Shown here: positions 46,814 to 58,900 of the stretch, one piece after another
Layout of the letters: each line of letters opens with the position of its first letter
How positions within the stretch are numbered: the first letter of the stretch is position 1
Assembly (NCBI GenBank): GCA_949152475.1
Contig: OX424558.1
Coordinates: forward strand, 34,668,651-34,732,650
DNA: 64,000 bases
Direction: 5' to 3'
Origin: Terebella lapidaria
Taxonomy: Eukaryota > Annelida > Polychaeta > Terebellida > Terebellidae
Notes under the pieces: model-generated
Told to the model about the DNA's origin: nothing
Database searches by the model: none
The model's input: only the letters and a program-made list of their open reading frames with translations
Position numbers and translations under genes: made by a program

Positions 46814-47640
46814 ATATTATGTGGTCAATTACTGTTATTCATGGAGTTCGTTACAATATACTCTGATTGCAATTGGGGAAGCAGAGTACCTAGCTAATCA
46901 TCTGAGTACAAATCAAATGTACGAAAAGACTTTGAGGATCAAAGATATTTCCAATTACAATTCATTGTGAGTATGAGCTCATCAAATGAGTCGAGAACAT
47001 AGAACCTGAGAAAAACTGTGAAAATACAATATGTATATATACTGTAGAGTCACATTCTGCATCATATTTCCCAAATCAAAATTAGGAAATTCGTAAGAAT
47101 CAACATGGAGTGTCATTAGCATTCCTCAAAACATTTATGGGAAGAAATCTGAACTAATTGATATCAGTTTAGTTACTATGAAATGAATAGTCAATAAAAT
47201 AAACAGACTCTCAACAGTATCAACGGTCAGAAGCAATATGAAACCTCATTACTAATCCTGACACCAATGCAAAGCTATCTGAACGAACGTTACTGTATGC
47301 CCATAAGTGTGTGTTAACCTGACGGCAATGTAAGTGATTGGCATTGTGAAATTATTGATTACTCCATCAGCATTAATATATATGTTGGAACAATATATAG
47401 ACTTATTGTGTGTACTATATTGAAATATTTTTGTCAAACACTGTACAATCGAAAATTTGCTTTAAATCCCTGTAAAGATTTCATACGCAAAAATTGATTC
47501 AAAAGTTATTGAGTATTTTGCCACTTTTAATATGTATATTATTAACAGTTTCTGGACGAACTTTAATGAAGTTTGGGACATACATGTTTGTGTAAAAACT
47601 AACAAAGTTAAAGTAAAATATGCTGTGATTTCAGTTGACA
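46814..47640 (+). repeat. Array unit lacking the gene, beside the LINE
   Basis: Same gene-deleting junction (about 47,073) as at 41,744. Confidence 0.9.
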
Positions 47641-47921
47641 TATTATGTGGTCAATTACTGTTATTCATGGAGTTCGTTACAATATACTCTGATTGCAATT
47701 GGGGAAGCAGAGTACCTAGCTAATCATCTGAGTACAAATCAAATGTACGAAAAGACTTTGAGGATCAAAGATATTTCCAATTACAATTCATTGTATGAGC
47801 TCATCAAATGAGTCGAGAACATAGAACCTGAGAAAAACTGTGAAAATACAATATGTATATATACTGTAGAGTCACATTCTGCATCATATCTCCCACATGA
47901 CAGTTATTGAATCAAAACAAA

Positions 47922-48467
47922 ATGGCAAATATTACAAGAACAATCATTCCAAACGTTTCCATGGACAGTAATTCTGCGTTTTCTTGTGACGATGACAGCA
48001 GTTACGGTAGTTTACCAGAAGGTTCTTTCGGGTTGACGGATTCTGCTTTGGATGCTGTATCAAACGTTACCAGGAATCCATTTGAGTCATTTCGCCATCA
48101 AGGTCCTCTCCCACATTCTGTATTTGATGATTCATCAAGCTTTGCTTGTTCACCAATGAGTCAGAGAAATTCATCCAAATGCAGCCTAGAAGACAGCACA
48201 CACATCTACATCAACGTGCTGGATCAATCCAGCATTCTTCAAGATGCCACAAATCATTGTAAGGATAGTGGTCTCGGCCCAAGAACTGCTGGAGATGGCA
48301 AAGAAGATTCCAACCACCAGTGCCAAGGAATCACTGACCATCTACTGGCTTATGGACTGCCCACTCCTAAACGAAGGAACATTGCTAAGAATTTGAAGAA
48401 AATTGGCAAATTTATCCATGGTAAAACCACACACAATTTCGAAATGGAAACCTTGGCTGTTCTGTGA
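47922..48467 (+). CDS. Array gene, intact copy, right-hand type
   Basis: D17N, T83N, N91D and L165I, but R58/G61 as in the left copies, so it is mosaic relative to its neighbours. Confidence 0.72.
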   Translation: MANITRTIIPNVSMDSNSAFSCDDDSSYGSLPEGSFGLTDSALDAVSNVTRNPFESFRHQGPLPHSVFDDSSSFACSPMSQRNSSKCSLEDSTHIYINVLDQSSILQDATNHCKDSGLGPRTAGDGKEDSNHQCQGITDHLLAYGLPTPKRRNIAKNLKKIGKFIHGKTTHNFEMETLAVL

Positions 48468-49227
48468 ACTATTTTCTGTTTGAGTTATGTTGTTATGATT
48501 ACTGGCATATTTGTTTGTTTGGGTGAATAAATTATTATTACTATGTATGATGTTTCTCGATTTCAAGGTATCACACTGACCAATATTGAGTGAACTGTAT
48601 ACATGAAGTAGTGGAGATAAAAATGGAAAAACTTTGATAGATCTCAGATCAAATCAAGATTAGGAAATTCGTAAGAATCAGCATGGTTTGTCATTAGCAT
48701 TCCTCAAAACATTTATGGGAAGAAATCTGAACTAATTGATATCAGTTTAGTTACTATGAAATGAATAGTCAATACAATAAACAGACTCTCAACAGTATCA
48801 ATGTTATGAGCTACGTCAGAAGCAATATGAAGCCTCATTACTAATCCTGACACCAATGCAAAGCTATCTGAACGAACGTTACTGTATGCCCATAAGTGTG
48901 TGTTAACCTGACGGCAATGTAAGTGATTGGCATTGTGAAATTATTGATTACTCCATCAGCATTAATATATATGTTGCAACAATATATAGAGTTATTGTGT
49001 GTACTATATTGGAATATATTTTTGTCAAACACTGTACAATCGAAAATTTGCTTTATATCCCTGTAAAGATTTCATACACAAAAATTGATTCAAAAGTTAT
49101 TGAGTATTTTGCCACTTGTAATATGTATATTATTAATAGTTTCTGGACGAATTTTAATGAAGTTTGGGACATACATGTTTGTGTAAAAATTAACAAAGTT
49201 AAAGTAAAATATGCTGTGATTTCAGTT

Positions 49228-50316
49228 ATATAATTTATATAATTTATTCTCAAAAGTCACCCCTGGCTGGGGCATTGGAGAACATAAAAAAAACAAAACA
49301 AAACAAACAAAAAACAAAAAAACACACACACACGAAGGCACACACACATGCGCAAATGTAAAAAAAAAAAAAAAGGACCTGCAAATGTAACATGTTGGGT
49401 ACAATTATACACATATAGGCAGCAAAGAAGTCATTGACCAATACAATGTTGCAATCACAAGATAACTATATAAATGCGAGAAAGCGTTCTATCGAGGACG
49501 GAGATCCAATTCAGCTGTAATCACACGAATTAATTTCGCTAGACCTTTCAGTAATTTACGCTTCTGGCTATTAAACAATTCTGACATTTTAAGTGAGTTG
49601 GGTCGGACACGGTAGTAATTAGTGAGAAACAGCTTTCTAGACTCTTTAAAATTTTCGCATTGGAATACATAATGGAATTCATCCCCAATTTCTACAGAGT
49701 TACACAAGTGACACGTGTGACTAACAGATTTATCATAGATATTTTTGACAACAGGTAGGTTACTATTACGACATCTGAATCTACATAGAGTAATGGCATC
49801 TTTACGGTCTAAAAGAGACATATACTGTTCCATGGCTAAATTCTTTTTAAAAATTCTATAGTTAGTACAATTCTCATGATTCCACATACTGTCTGTCCAA
49901 TTTTGTAAATTGATATCTGAGCCTCGTAACTTAAGTGAGTTTTTAAACCAGGTTGAGATAACAGTACATAAGTTATTATCATGTGACCACAAATTTGAAA
50001 AACCTCTATTGTCGTGTATTGTTTTGATACAAGTCAACCACTTGGACTGGTATTCACCCTCAGTAAACTTGTGTCTTAAAAACTGGTAAAAGATGTGAGA
50101 CAGTTTATGTTGTTTTCCTGTTACAATACGGAACCAAGAATTTAACATTCTGTTTTCAATATAATATGACATTTCATGTTCACCAGTTTCACCATATACC
50201 ATACAATTACATGTAGACTTATTTAAGTGCAAAATACCTTTGAGAAATTTCCTATGAAACAAAGTTATCTGGTTGATGTTGACAAAGCCCCACACTTCAC
50301 ATCCATACAATAAAAA
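49228..50316 (-). mobile_element. LINE copy truncated by recombination with an array gene
   Basis: Same 3' end as the other copies, but at about 50,316 it stops (after ATACAATAAAA) and passes into the CDS fragment at 50,320. ORF2 remains open from 49,489 up to the join. Confidence 0.9.
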
Positions 50317-50319
50317 AAA

Positions 50320-50786
50320 GTTACGGTAGTTTACCAGAAGGTTCTTTTGGGTTGACGGATTCTGCTTTGGATGCTGTATCAAACGTTACCAGGAATCCAT
50401 TTGAGTCATTTCCCCATCAAAGTCCTCTCCCACATTCTGTATTTGATGATTCATCAAGCTTTGCTTGTTCACCAATGAGTCAGAGAACTTCATCCAAATG
50501 CAGCCTAGAAGACAGCACACACATCTACATCAACGTGCTGGATCAATCCAGCATTCTTCAAGATGCCACAAATCATTGTAAGGATAGTGGTCTCGGCCCA
50601 AGAACTGCTGGAGATGGCAAAGAAGATTCCAACCACCAGTGCCAAGGAATCACTGACCATCTACTGGCTTATGGACTGCCCACTCCTAAACGAAGGAACA
50701 TTGCCAAGAATTTGAAGAAAATTGGCAAATTTATCCATGGTAAAACCACACACAATTTCGAAATGGAAACCTTGGCTGTTCTGTGA
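50320..50786 (+). pseudogene. Array gene fragment fused to a truncated LINE
   Basis: The gene enters at about codon 27 (GTTACGGTAG) directly after LINE sequence ATACAATAAAA, so promoter and start are gone; it then runs to the normal stop with R58P, G61S, N91D and L165I. The join contains an A-run that differs from both parents. Confidence 0.9.
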
Positions 50787-51546
50787 ACTATTTTCTGTTT
50801 GAGTTATGTTGTTATGATTACTGGCATATTTGTTTGTTTGGGTGAATAAATTATTATTACTATGTATGATGTTTCTCGATTTCAAGGTATCACACTGACC
50901 AATATTGAGTGAACTGTATACATGAAGTAGTGGAGATAAAAATGGAAAAACTTTGATAGATCTCAGATCAAATCAAGATTAGGAAATTCGTAAGAATCAG
51001 CATGGTTTGTCATTAGCATTCCTCAAAACATTTATGGGAAGAAATCTGAACTAATTGATATCAGTTTAGTTACTATGAAATGAATAGTCAATACGATAAA
51101 CAGACTCTCAACAGTATCAATGTTATGAGCTACGTCAGAAGCAATATGAAGCCTCATTACTAATCCTGACACCAATGCAAAGCTATCTGAACGAACGTTA
51201 CTGTATGCCCATAAGTGTGTGTTAACCTGACGGCAATGTAAGTGATTGGCATTGTGAAATTATTGATTACTCCATCAGCATTAATATATATGTTGCAACA
51301 ATATATAGAGTTATTGTGTGTACTATATTGGAATATATTTTTGTCAATCACTGTACAATCGAAAATTTGCTTTATATCCCTGTAAAGATTTCATACACAA
51401 AAATTGATTCAAAAGTTATTGAGTATTTTGCCACTTGTAATATGTATATTATTAATAGTTTCTGGACGAATTTTAATGAAGTTTGGGACATACATGTTTG
51501 TGTAAAAATTAACAAAGTTAAAGTAAAATATGCTGTGATTTCAGTT

Positions 51547-52856
51547 ATATAATTTATATAATTTATTCTCAAAAGTCACCCCTGGCTGGGGCATTGGAGA
51601 ACATAAAAAAAACAAAACAAAACAAAACAAACAAAAAACAAAAAAACACACACACACGAAGGCACACACACATGCGCAAATGTAAAAAAAAAAAAAAAGG
51701 ACCTGCAAATGTAACATGTTGGGTACAATTATACACATATAGGCAGCAAAGAAGTCATTGACCAATACAATGTTGCAATCACAAGATAACTATATAAATG
51801 CGAGAAAGCGTTCTATCGAGGACGGAGATCCAATTCAGCTGTAATCACACGAATTAATTTCGCTAGACCTTTCAGTAATTTACGCTTCTGGCTATTAAAC
51901 AATTCTGACATTTTAAGTGAGTTGGGTCGGACACGGTAGTAATTAGTGAGAAACAGCTTTCTAGACTCTTTAAAATTTTCGCATTGGAATACATAATGGA
52001 ATTCATCCCCAATTTCTACAGAGTTACACAAGTGACACGTGTGACTAACAGATTTATCATAGATATTTTTGACAACAGGTAGGTTACTATTACGACATCT
52101 GAATCTACATAGAGTAATGGCATCTTTACGGTCTAAAAGAGACATATACTGTTCCATGGCTAAATTCTTTTTAAAAATTCTATAGTTAGTACAATTCTCA
52201 TGATTCCACATACTGTCTGTCCAATTTTGTAAATTGATATCTGAGCCTCGTAACTTAAGTGAGTTTTTAAACCAGGTTGAGATAACAGTACATAAGTTAT
52301 TATCATGTGACCACAAATTTGAAAAACCTCTATTGTCGTGTATTGTTTTGATACAAGTCAACCACTTGGACTGGTATTCACCCTCAGTAAACTTGTGTCT
52401 TAAAAACTGGTAAAAGATGTGAGACAGTTTATGTTGTTTTCCTGTTACAATACGGAACCAAGAATTTAACATTCTGTTTTCAATATAATATGACATTTCA
52501 TGTTCACCAGTTTCACCATATACCATACAATTACATGTAGACTTATTTAAGTGCAAAATACCTTTGAGAAATTTCCTATGAAACAAAGTTATCTGGTTGA
52601 TGTTGACAAAGCCCCACACTTCACATCCATACAATAAAATTGGTACAACCAACTGGTGAAACAACTTGATTTGTAGATCTACTGGCAAACACAGGTTTTT
52701 GCTCTTGGCTTTCAGGCTGAACGTAGCTTTTTTTGCTTGACTTGTTAACTTGCTGATACATTTTTGGAATGTTACACCCAGATATGTATAGTCATCAACA
52801 ATTTCTAATGTGGTATCCCCAAATCTGAACAAAGGCTTCTTGCGTATCTTACGTCT
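51547..52856 (-). mobile_element. LINE copy in an array unit
   Basis: As the copy at 45,486 but with an 18-bp in-frame loss near 52,769 (removing NYNNSF-type residues); ORF2 frame 51,813 to the truncated 5' end, without an ATG. The cysteine cluster is present (CHLC ... C). Confidence 0.88.
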
Positions 52857-53690
52857 ATATTATGTGGTCAATTACTGTTATTCATGGAGTTCGTTACAAT
52901 ATACTCTGATTGCAATTGGGGAAGCAGAGTACCTAGCTAATCATCTGAGTACAAATCAAATGTACGAAAAGACTTTGAGGATCAAAGATATTTCCAATTA
53001 CAATTCATTGTGAGTATGAGCTCATCAAATGAGTCGAGAACATAGAACCTGAGAAAAACTGTGAAAATACAATATGTATATATACTGTAGAGTCACATTC
53101 TGCATCATATTTCCCAAATCAAAATTAGGAAATTCGTAAGAATCAACATGGAGTGTCATTAGCATTCCTCAAAACATTTATGGGAAGAAATCTGAACTAA
53201 TTGATATCAGTTTAGTTACTATGAAATGAATAGTCAATAAAATAAACAGACTCTCAACAGTATCAACGGTCAGAAGCAATATGAAACCTCATTACTAACC
53301 CTGACACCAATGCAAAGCTATCTGAACGAACGTTACTGTATGCCCATAAGTGTGTGTTAACCTGACGGCAATGTAAGTGATTGGCATTGTGAAATTATTG
53401 ATTACTCCATCAGCATTAATATATATGTTGGAACAATATATAGACTTATTGTGTGTACTATATTGAAATATTTTTGTCAAACACTGTACAATCGAAAATT
53501 TGCTTTAAATCCCTGTAAAGATTTCATACGCAAAAATTGATTCAAAAGTTATTGAGTATTTTGCCACTTTTAATATGTATATTATTAACAGTTTCTGGAC
53601 GAACTTTAATGAAGTTTGGGACATACATGTTTGTGTAAAAATTAACAAAGTTAAAGTAAAATATGCTGTGATTTCAGTTGACATATTATG
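52857..53690 (+). repeat. Array unit lacking the gene, beside the LINE
   Basis: Same gene-deleting junction (about 53,116). Three copies of one breakpoint mean one deletion that was later amplified. Confidence 0.9.
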
Positions 53691-53968
53691 TGGTCAATTA
53701 CTGTTATTCATGGAGTTCGTTACAATATACTCTGATTGCAATTGGGGAAGCAGAGTATGTAGCCAATCATCTGAGTACAAATCAAATGTACGAAAAGACT
53801 TTGAGGATCAAAGGTATTTCCAATTAAAATTCATTGTGAGTATGAGCTCATCAAATGAGTCGAGAACATAGAACCTGAGAAAAACTGTGAAAATACAATA
53901 TGTATATATACTGTAGAGTCACATTCTGCATCATATCTCCCACATGACAGTTATTGAATCAAAACAAA

Positions 53969-54514
53969 ATGGCAAATATTACAAGAACAATCATTCCAAA
54001 CGTTTCCATGGACAGTAATTCTGCGTTTTCTTGTGACGATGACAGCAGTTACGGTAGTTTACCAGAAGGTTCTTTTGGGTTGACGGATTCTGCTTTGGAT
54101 GCTGTATCAAACGTTACCAGGAATCCATTTGAGTCATTTCCCCATCAAAGTCCTCTCCCACATTCTGTATTTGATGATTCATCAAGCTTTGCTTGTTCAC
54201 CAATGAGTCAGAGAAATTCATCCAAATGCAGCCTAGAAAACAGCACACACATCTACATCAACGTGCTGGATCAATCCAGCATTCTTCAAGATGCCACAAA
54301 TCATTGTAAGGATAGTGGTCTCGGCCCAAGAACTGCTGGAGATGGCAAAGAAGATTCCAACCACCAGTGCCAAGGAATCACTGACCATCTACTGGCTTAT
54401 GGACTGCCCACTCCTAAACGAAGGAACATTGCCAAGAATTTGAAGAAAATTGGCAAATTTCTCCATGGTAAAACCACACACAATTTCGAAATGGAAACCT
54501 TGGCTGTTCTGTGA
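53969..54514 (+). CDS. Array gene, intact copy, right-hand type
   Basis: D17N, R58P, G61S and T83N. Its spacer is split by the LTR retrotransposon at 55,043. Confidence 0.72.
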   Translation: MANITRTIIPNVSMDSNSAFSCDDDSSYGSLPEGSFGLTDSALDAVSNVTRNPFESFPHQSPLPHSVFDDSSSFACSPMSQRNSSKCSLENSTHIYINVLDQSSILQDATNHCKDSGLGPRTAGDGKEDSNHQCQGITDHLLAYGLPTPKRRNIAKNLKKIGKFLHGKTTHNFEMETLAVL

Positions 54515-55042
54515 ACTATTTTCTGTTTGAGTTATGTTGTTATGATTACTGGCATATTTGTTGATTGGGTGAATAAATTATTATTACTACGTATGATGTT
54601 TTTCGATTTCAAGGTATCACACTGACCAATATTGAGTGAACTGTACACATGAAGTAGTGGAAATAAGAATGGAAAAACTTTGATAGATCTCAGATCAAAT
54701 CAAGATTAGGAAATTCGTAAGAATCAACATGGAGTGTCATTAGGATTCCTCAAAACATTTATGGGAAGAAATATGAACTAATTGATATCAGTTTAGTTAC
54801 TATGAAATGAATAGTCAATAAAATAATCAGACTCTCAACAGTATCAACGGTCAGAAGCAATATGAAACCTCATTACTAATCCTGACACCAATGCAAAGCT
54901 ATCTGAACGAACGTTACTGTATGCCCATAAGTGTGTGTTAACCTGACGGCAATGTAAGTGATTGGCATTGTGAAATTATTGATTACTCCATCAGCATTAA
55001 TATATATGTTGGAACAATATATAGAGTTATTGTGTGTACTAT

Positions 55043-55808
55043 TGTAGCCCGAGGGGCAAGGTTCACCCAACAACTCAATCAGCCGCTTCAAAAGTTTATT
55101 GTAACCCAAAGGGTACCTGAGAAATATACATACAGTGTAAAAACAGTGGGAATGACAGACATATAAACACGATTGTGATTTATACAATTAGAAATGAAAT
55201 GATGATGATATGATATTTACTAGACACTCAAATAAGATCATGGCAATAATACTAGTAGAAGGTATATAATTCTAGACACGAATACACGAAATAACCATTA
55301 TAGAATTACAGTTATTACACCTAACACAATATAGTATTTGAACCAGTAAGATACGGAATACCTACCCCCGACAAGCCTGGTGCACCCTCGACTCCACACA
55401 ACAGCGACGGCTCTCTCACACCTACAATTGCACGGACCCTTTAATTCCATTGCAACAATAATCGAGAGATTCGGAACACGGTATTCCACCTTTAAGTAGT
55501 CTTACTATATATTGTGCAGGGCCAACTACATTCTACTTTATCATAACCTATATATATTATTACTTACAGGTGTAGATCTTGATTATCCTTGTAATATATC
55601 TATAAACGGTATTGATTGTATATGTTTCCGTCAATGCTTTCACGATAAATGATATTCAGTCTTAGAACCGTTCACTGTGAGATCTGAAGTTGAACTGACG
55701 TATATGCGCGGCAATTTGTGGTCATGTGATATTTCCTATGCGCTAATTGGCTAATTACTGGCGGGCTATAGACCTTGTGATATTGAGGCGGGAAATACAC
55801 AGGTTACA
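55043..55808 (-). repeat. Gypsy 3' LTR (left side of the window)
   Basis: 766 bp, same length and, by eye, same sequence as 62,958-63,723. Its minus-strand AATAAA at 55,095-55,100 is the likely poly(A) signal of the element RNA. Confidence 0.95.
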
Positions 55809-55999
55809 TTATGGTGGCAGCGGGATCACATGTCCTCATGTGTCGAACCCACTGGTAAACTCTAATGAATATATGGTTTATGTACAAACTAGATAAAATT
55901 CAGTTTACAATTGCACTAAAATAAGTTTACTTACATTATGGTGGTCAGTATCAGACCTAAGCACCAAGTTAACACTAACACAGTGTTGATGTGTGTTGT
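55809..55999 (-). other. Gypsy 3' untranslated stretch
   Basis: Between the pol stop and the 3' LTR. No gene. The expected polypurine tract next to the LTR is not visible; instead the plus strand reads TTATGGTGGCAGCGGG, itself like a primer-binding site. Confidence 0.6.
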
Positions 56000-58900
56000 T
56001 TATGTATCCATAGAATGTGTGATGATTTTACCTAACTGTAGTACTGACTGTGAGTAATCTTTGAGTGTTGATACAGGTAAGTGATGTGGATTCCTATGTT
56101 TGCCAAAGTTAGATCTTGTAGACCTCCTCAGTACAGGTTCCTTGTGTGCAGTTTGTTCTCGCGGCAATGTCGTAACTGTAACCAATTCATCCTCGGAGCT
56201 TGAGGTGTTGCTCTGTGATCCTGAACTAGAATGTTCTGTGTCTGAATCAGTTTCTTGAACATATCGAAGCAAATCGACTCTGTTTGCCGTTTTTACAGTG
56301 CTGTCAAATGTGTTCTGTACTATGTAAGCACTGCTGGCTTCGGTCACTCTACCAATAACAACGTACGGTGTCGAGTTCCAATGGTCTTGAATTTTAGAAC
56401 GACCTTTACTTCTGTTACGAAGTAGAACTTTATCTCCAATCTGAAGTTCATCAAATTTCCCTTTCCTGTCGTGTTTCTGTTTACGCTGCTGTGCTTTCTT
56501 GTTGATTCTGTCATTAGCTAGTTTCACAGCTAACTCCATCTTTTCTTGTTGTCTTTTAACCCATTCATCGACTGAAACGTTTGCTGCTGATTCTGTGTTT
56601 GCTGGAATGAAGTTGTCAATCGCTAGTCTGGGATGACGACCAAAGAATAGCTGGTATGGTGTATAACCTGTTGTTGAATGTGGAGTACAATTGTAGATTC
56701 CTGTAAGTTCCTGGATATAATCTGGCCATTTCAACTTTTTTTCTTTGTTTAGAGTCTTGAGAAGATCGTGTAGAGTACGGTTGTATCTTTCACACTGTGA
56801 ATTACCTGTTGGATGGTACGGTGTTGTTTTGGATTTTTGGATTCCATAGAGTTTACATAACTCCTTGATTACATTGTTTTCGAAACTTTTCCCTCTGTCA
56901 CTGTGGATGCGAGCTGGGAGTCCAAGTTTATTGATCCATTCTTTGACTATAACCTTGGCAACTGTGCGTGCTGTTTGATCTTTGGTTGGTACTGTTAACG
57001 TGAATTTTGAGAAGACGTCGGTCATCACTAGTACATTTTCCGTTCCTGACTGTGACATTTCCAGTACAGTGAAGTCAATGGCAATGATGTCTAATGGTTT
57101 GTTCGCAATCAAATGCTGCATCTTGGCTTTAGCTTTTGGTGTTGGTTCCTTTGCTACTGTACATCTGTTACATTGTTTCACAAAATTAGTGGTGTCTATT
57201 GTGATTGTAGGCCAGTAGTAACGAGAACGAATCAGTGACATGGTTCTTTCTGTGCCTTGGTGACCTGACATGGTGTGCATCTGTTCAAGGACAAATCGTT
57301 TTAGTGAAGTCGGTACAACAAGCAGTTGTTTGACATCTTGGTTTTCTCTGACGACTCTGTACAATAAACCGTTGATTACTTTGAGCTGATTTTTGTGTGA
57401 TAGACACTTCTTTACATCTCTGTGTTCGGTTTTGTAGTTCTTGTACTCTGGCTGTTCATGACTTAAGTGATGAAGTACTCGTGATATGTATGGGTCATCG
57501 TGTTGAAGTTGTTTCAGTTCTGTGTCACTGTAGCATTTGCTGGTTGTGTGTACTTCATTAACTGTGAAGTAGACTTGATTAGTATCCTGTTCTGTACAGA
57601 CAATAACTTCATCCGGGATGCGTGTTACTTCATTTTCCTCGTCAATGTATGTTGAAATTTGTTCAATTGTCTTGTTTTCAGTTTCAGAGATTGGATTCCT
57701 GCTTAGAGCATCGGCTGCTAGATTGTGCTTACCACATTTGTATTCAATCCTGAAGTTGTAGTCAGCAAGTTCTGCCAACTTACCCATGTCTGCTGCAGTA
57801 TGTTTTGCATTCATCATGCGACTGAGAGGGTGGTTGTCAGTTTTAATCACAAACTGGTGTTTGGATCCATACAGGTAGTCTTTGAATTTCCTGGTGATTG
57901 CCCAGTGGAGTGCCAGAAATTCAATTTTCATTGAACTGTAGCCTTTTATGGTTTGTTCCTGACGTTTAAGTTTACGGCTAGCGTAGGCAATGACAGCTTT
58001 AGATTTTCCATCCATCTGGTACAAGACAGCACCGTAACCTATCAGGCTTGCATCAGTTTCCACATAGAATGGCTTGGCAAAATCTGGGTATTGCAGTAGA
58101 GGTGCATTTGTGAGTTTTGACTTGAGGGTGTTGAATGCTGTTTCACATTCCTCTGTCCACTTTTCAGACCATGTTGTGTCAGTCTTTGTTTTCTGTGGTT
58201 TAGTCTTGTCCTTACTGAGTAGACTGTGAAGTGGTGATGCGATATGGGCGAAACTCTGAATGAACCTACGAAAGTAGCTAACAAGTCCTAGAAATTGTCG
58301 GAGAGTCTTATCAGAACTAGGTCTTGGAAAATCTTGTACAGCTTTAACTTTATCCGGATCCGTTTGAATACCTTTGGCTGAAATGGTGTGTCCTAGGAAT
58401 GAAACTTGATCTTTGAAGAAATGACACTTTTTGGGCTTGAGTTTAAGTCCATGATGTTGTAGCTTTTGGAAGACTAGACGTAGATGTTGAATCATTTCTG
58501 GGATGGTTTTACTGTAAACAAGAATATCATCCAAGTAGAAAATAATTCCGTCCTGATAGTCATTACCAAACATTCGGTGCATCAACCTAGAGAATGTTGC
58601 GGGGCTGTTGCATAATCCAAACGGTAATCTTGTGTACTCGTATAGAGAACCCAAAGCTCTGAATGCTGTTTTGTGTGCGTCTGATTCATTTAGGCTGACT
58701 TGAAGATAGCCTTGTGCCAGATCTAGTGAACAGAAGTACTTGGCACCGCCTAGAGATTCAATGCATTCTTCAATTTTTGGAAGTGGAAAGGCATCTTTGA
58801 CAGTTTTCTTGTTCAGTGCACGATAGTCTATACAGATTCTGATTTCTCCAGATTTTTTTCTGACTAGAACTATTTGAGAAGCGTAAGAGCTATCACTCTG

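Larger units (their letters stand above)
1..55042 (+). repeat. Tandem array of a ~1.58-kb gene-bearing unit (interrupted by mobile elements)
   Basis: Successive gene starts lie 1,580, 1,581 and 1,583 bp apart at the left edge and 1,577-1,589 bp apart from about 18.7 to 31.4 kb. Each complete unit reads: TATA box, short leader, 181-codon ORF, AATAAA signal, then roughly 0.9 kb of AT-rich spacer. All units face the same way. Irregular spacings (2,182, 2,155, 2,521, 2,585 bp) mark units with partial duplications. From 32.7 kb the array is interrupted by a LINE and its nested insertions, and at 55,043 by an LTR element; it resumes at 63,724. Adjacent units look very similar by eye, which implies recent amplification or ongoing homogenisation. 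Confidence 0.97.

Noticed and set aside
55298..55489. 63-codon ORF in both LTRs
   Set aside because: Lies in non-coding LTR sequence, identical in both only because the LTRs are.
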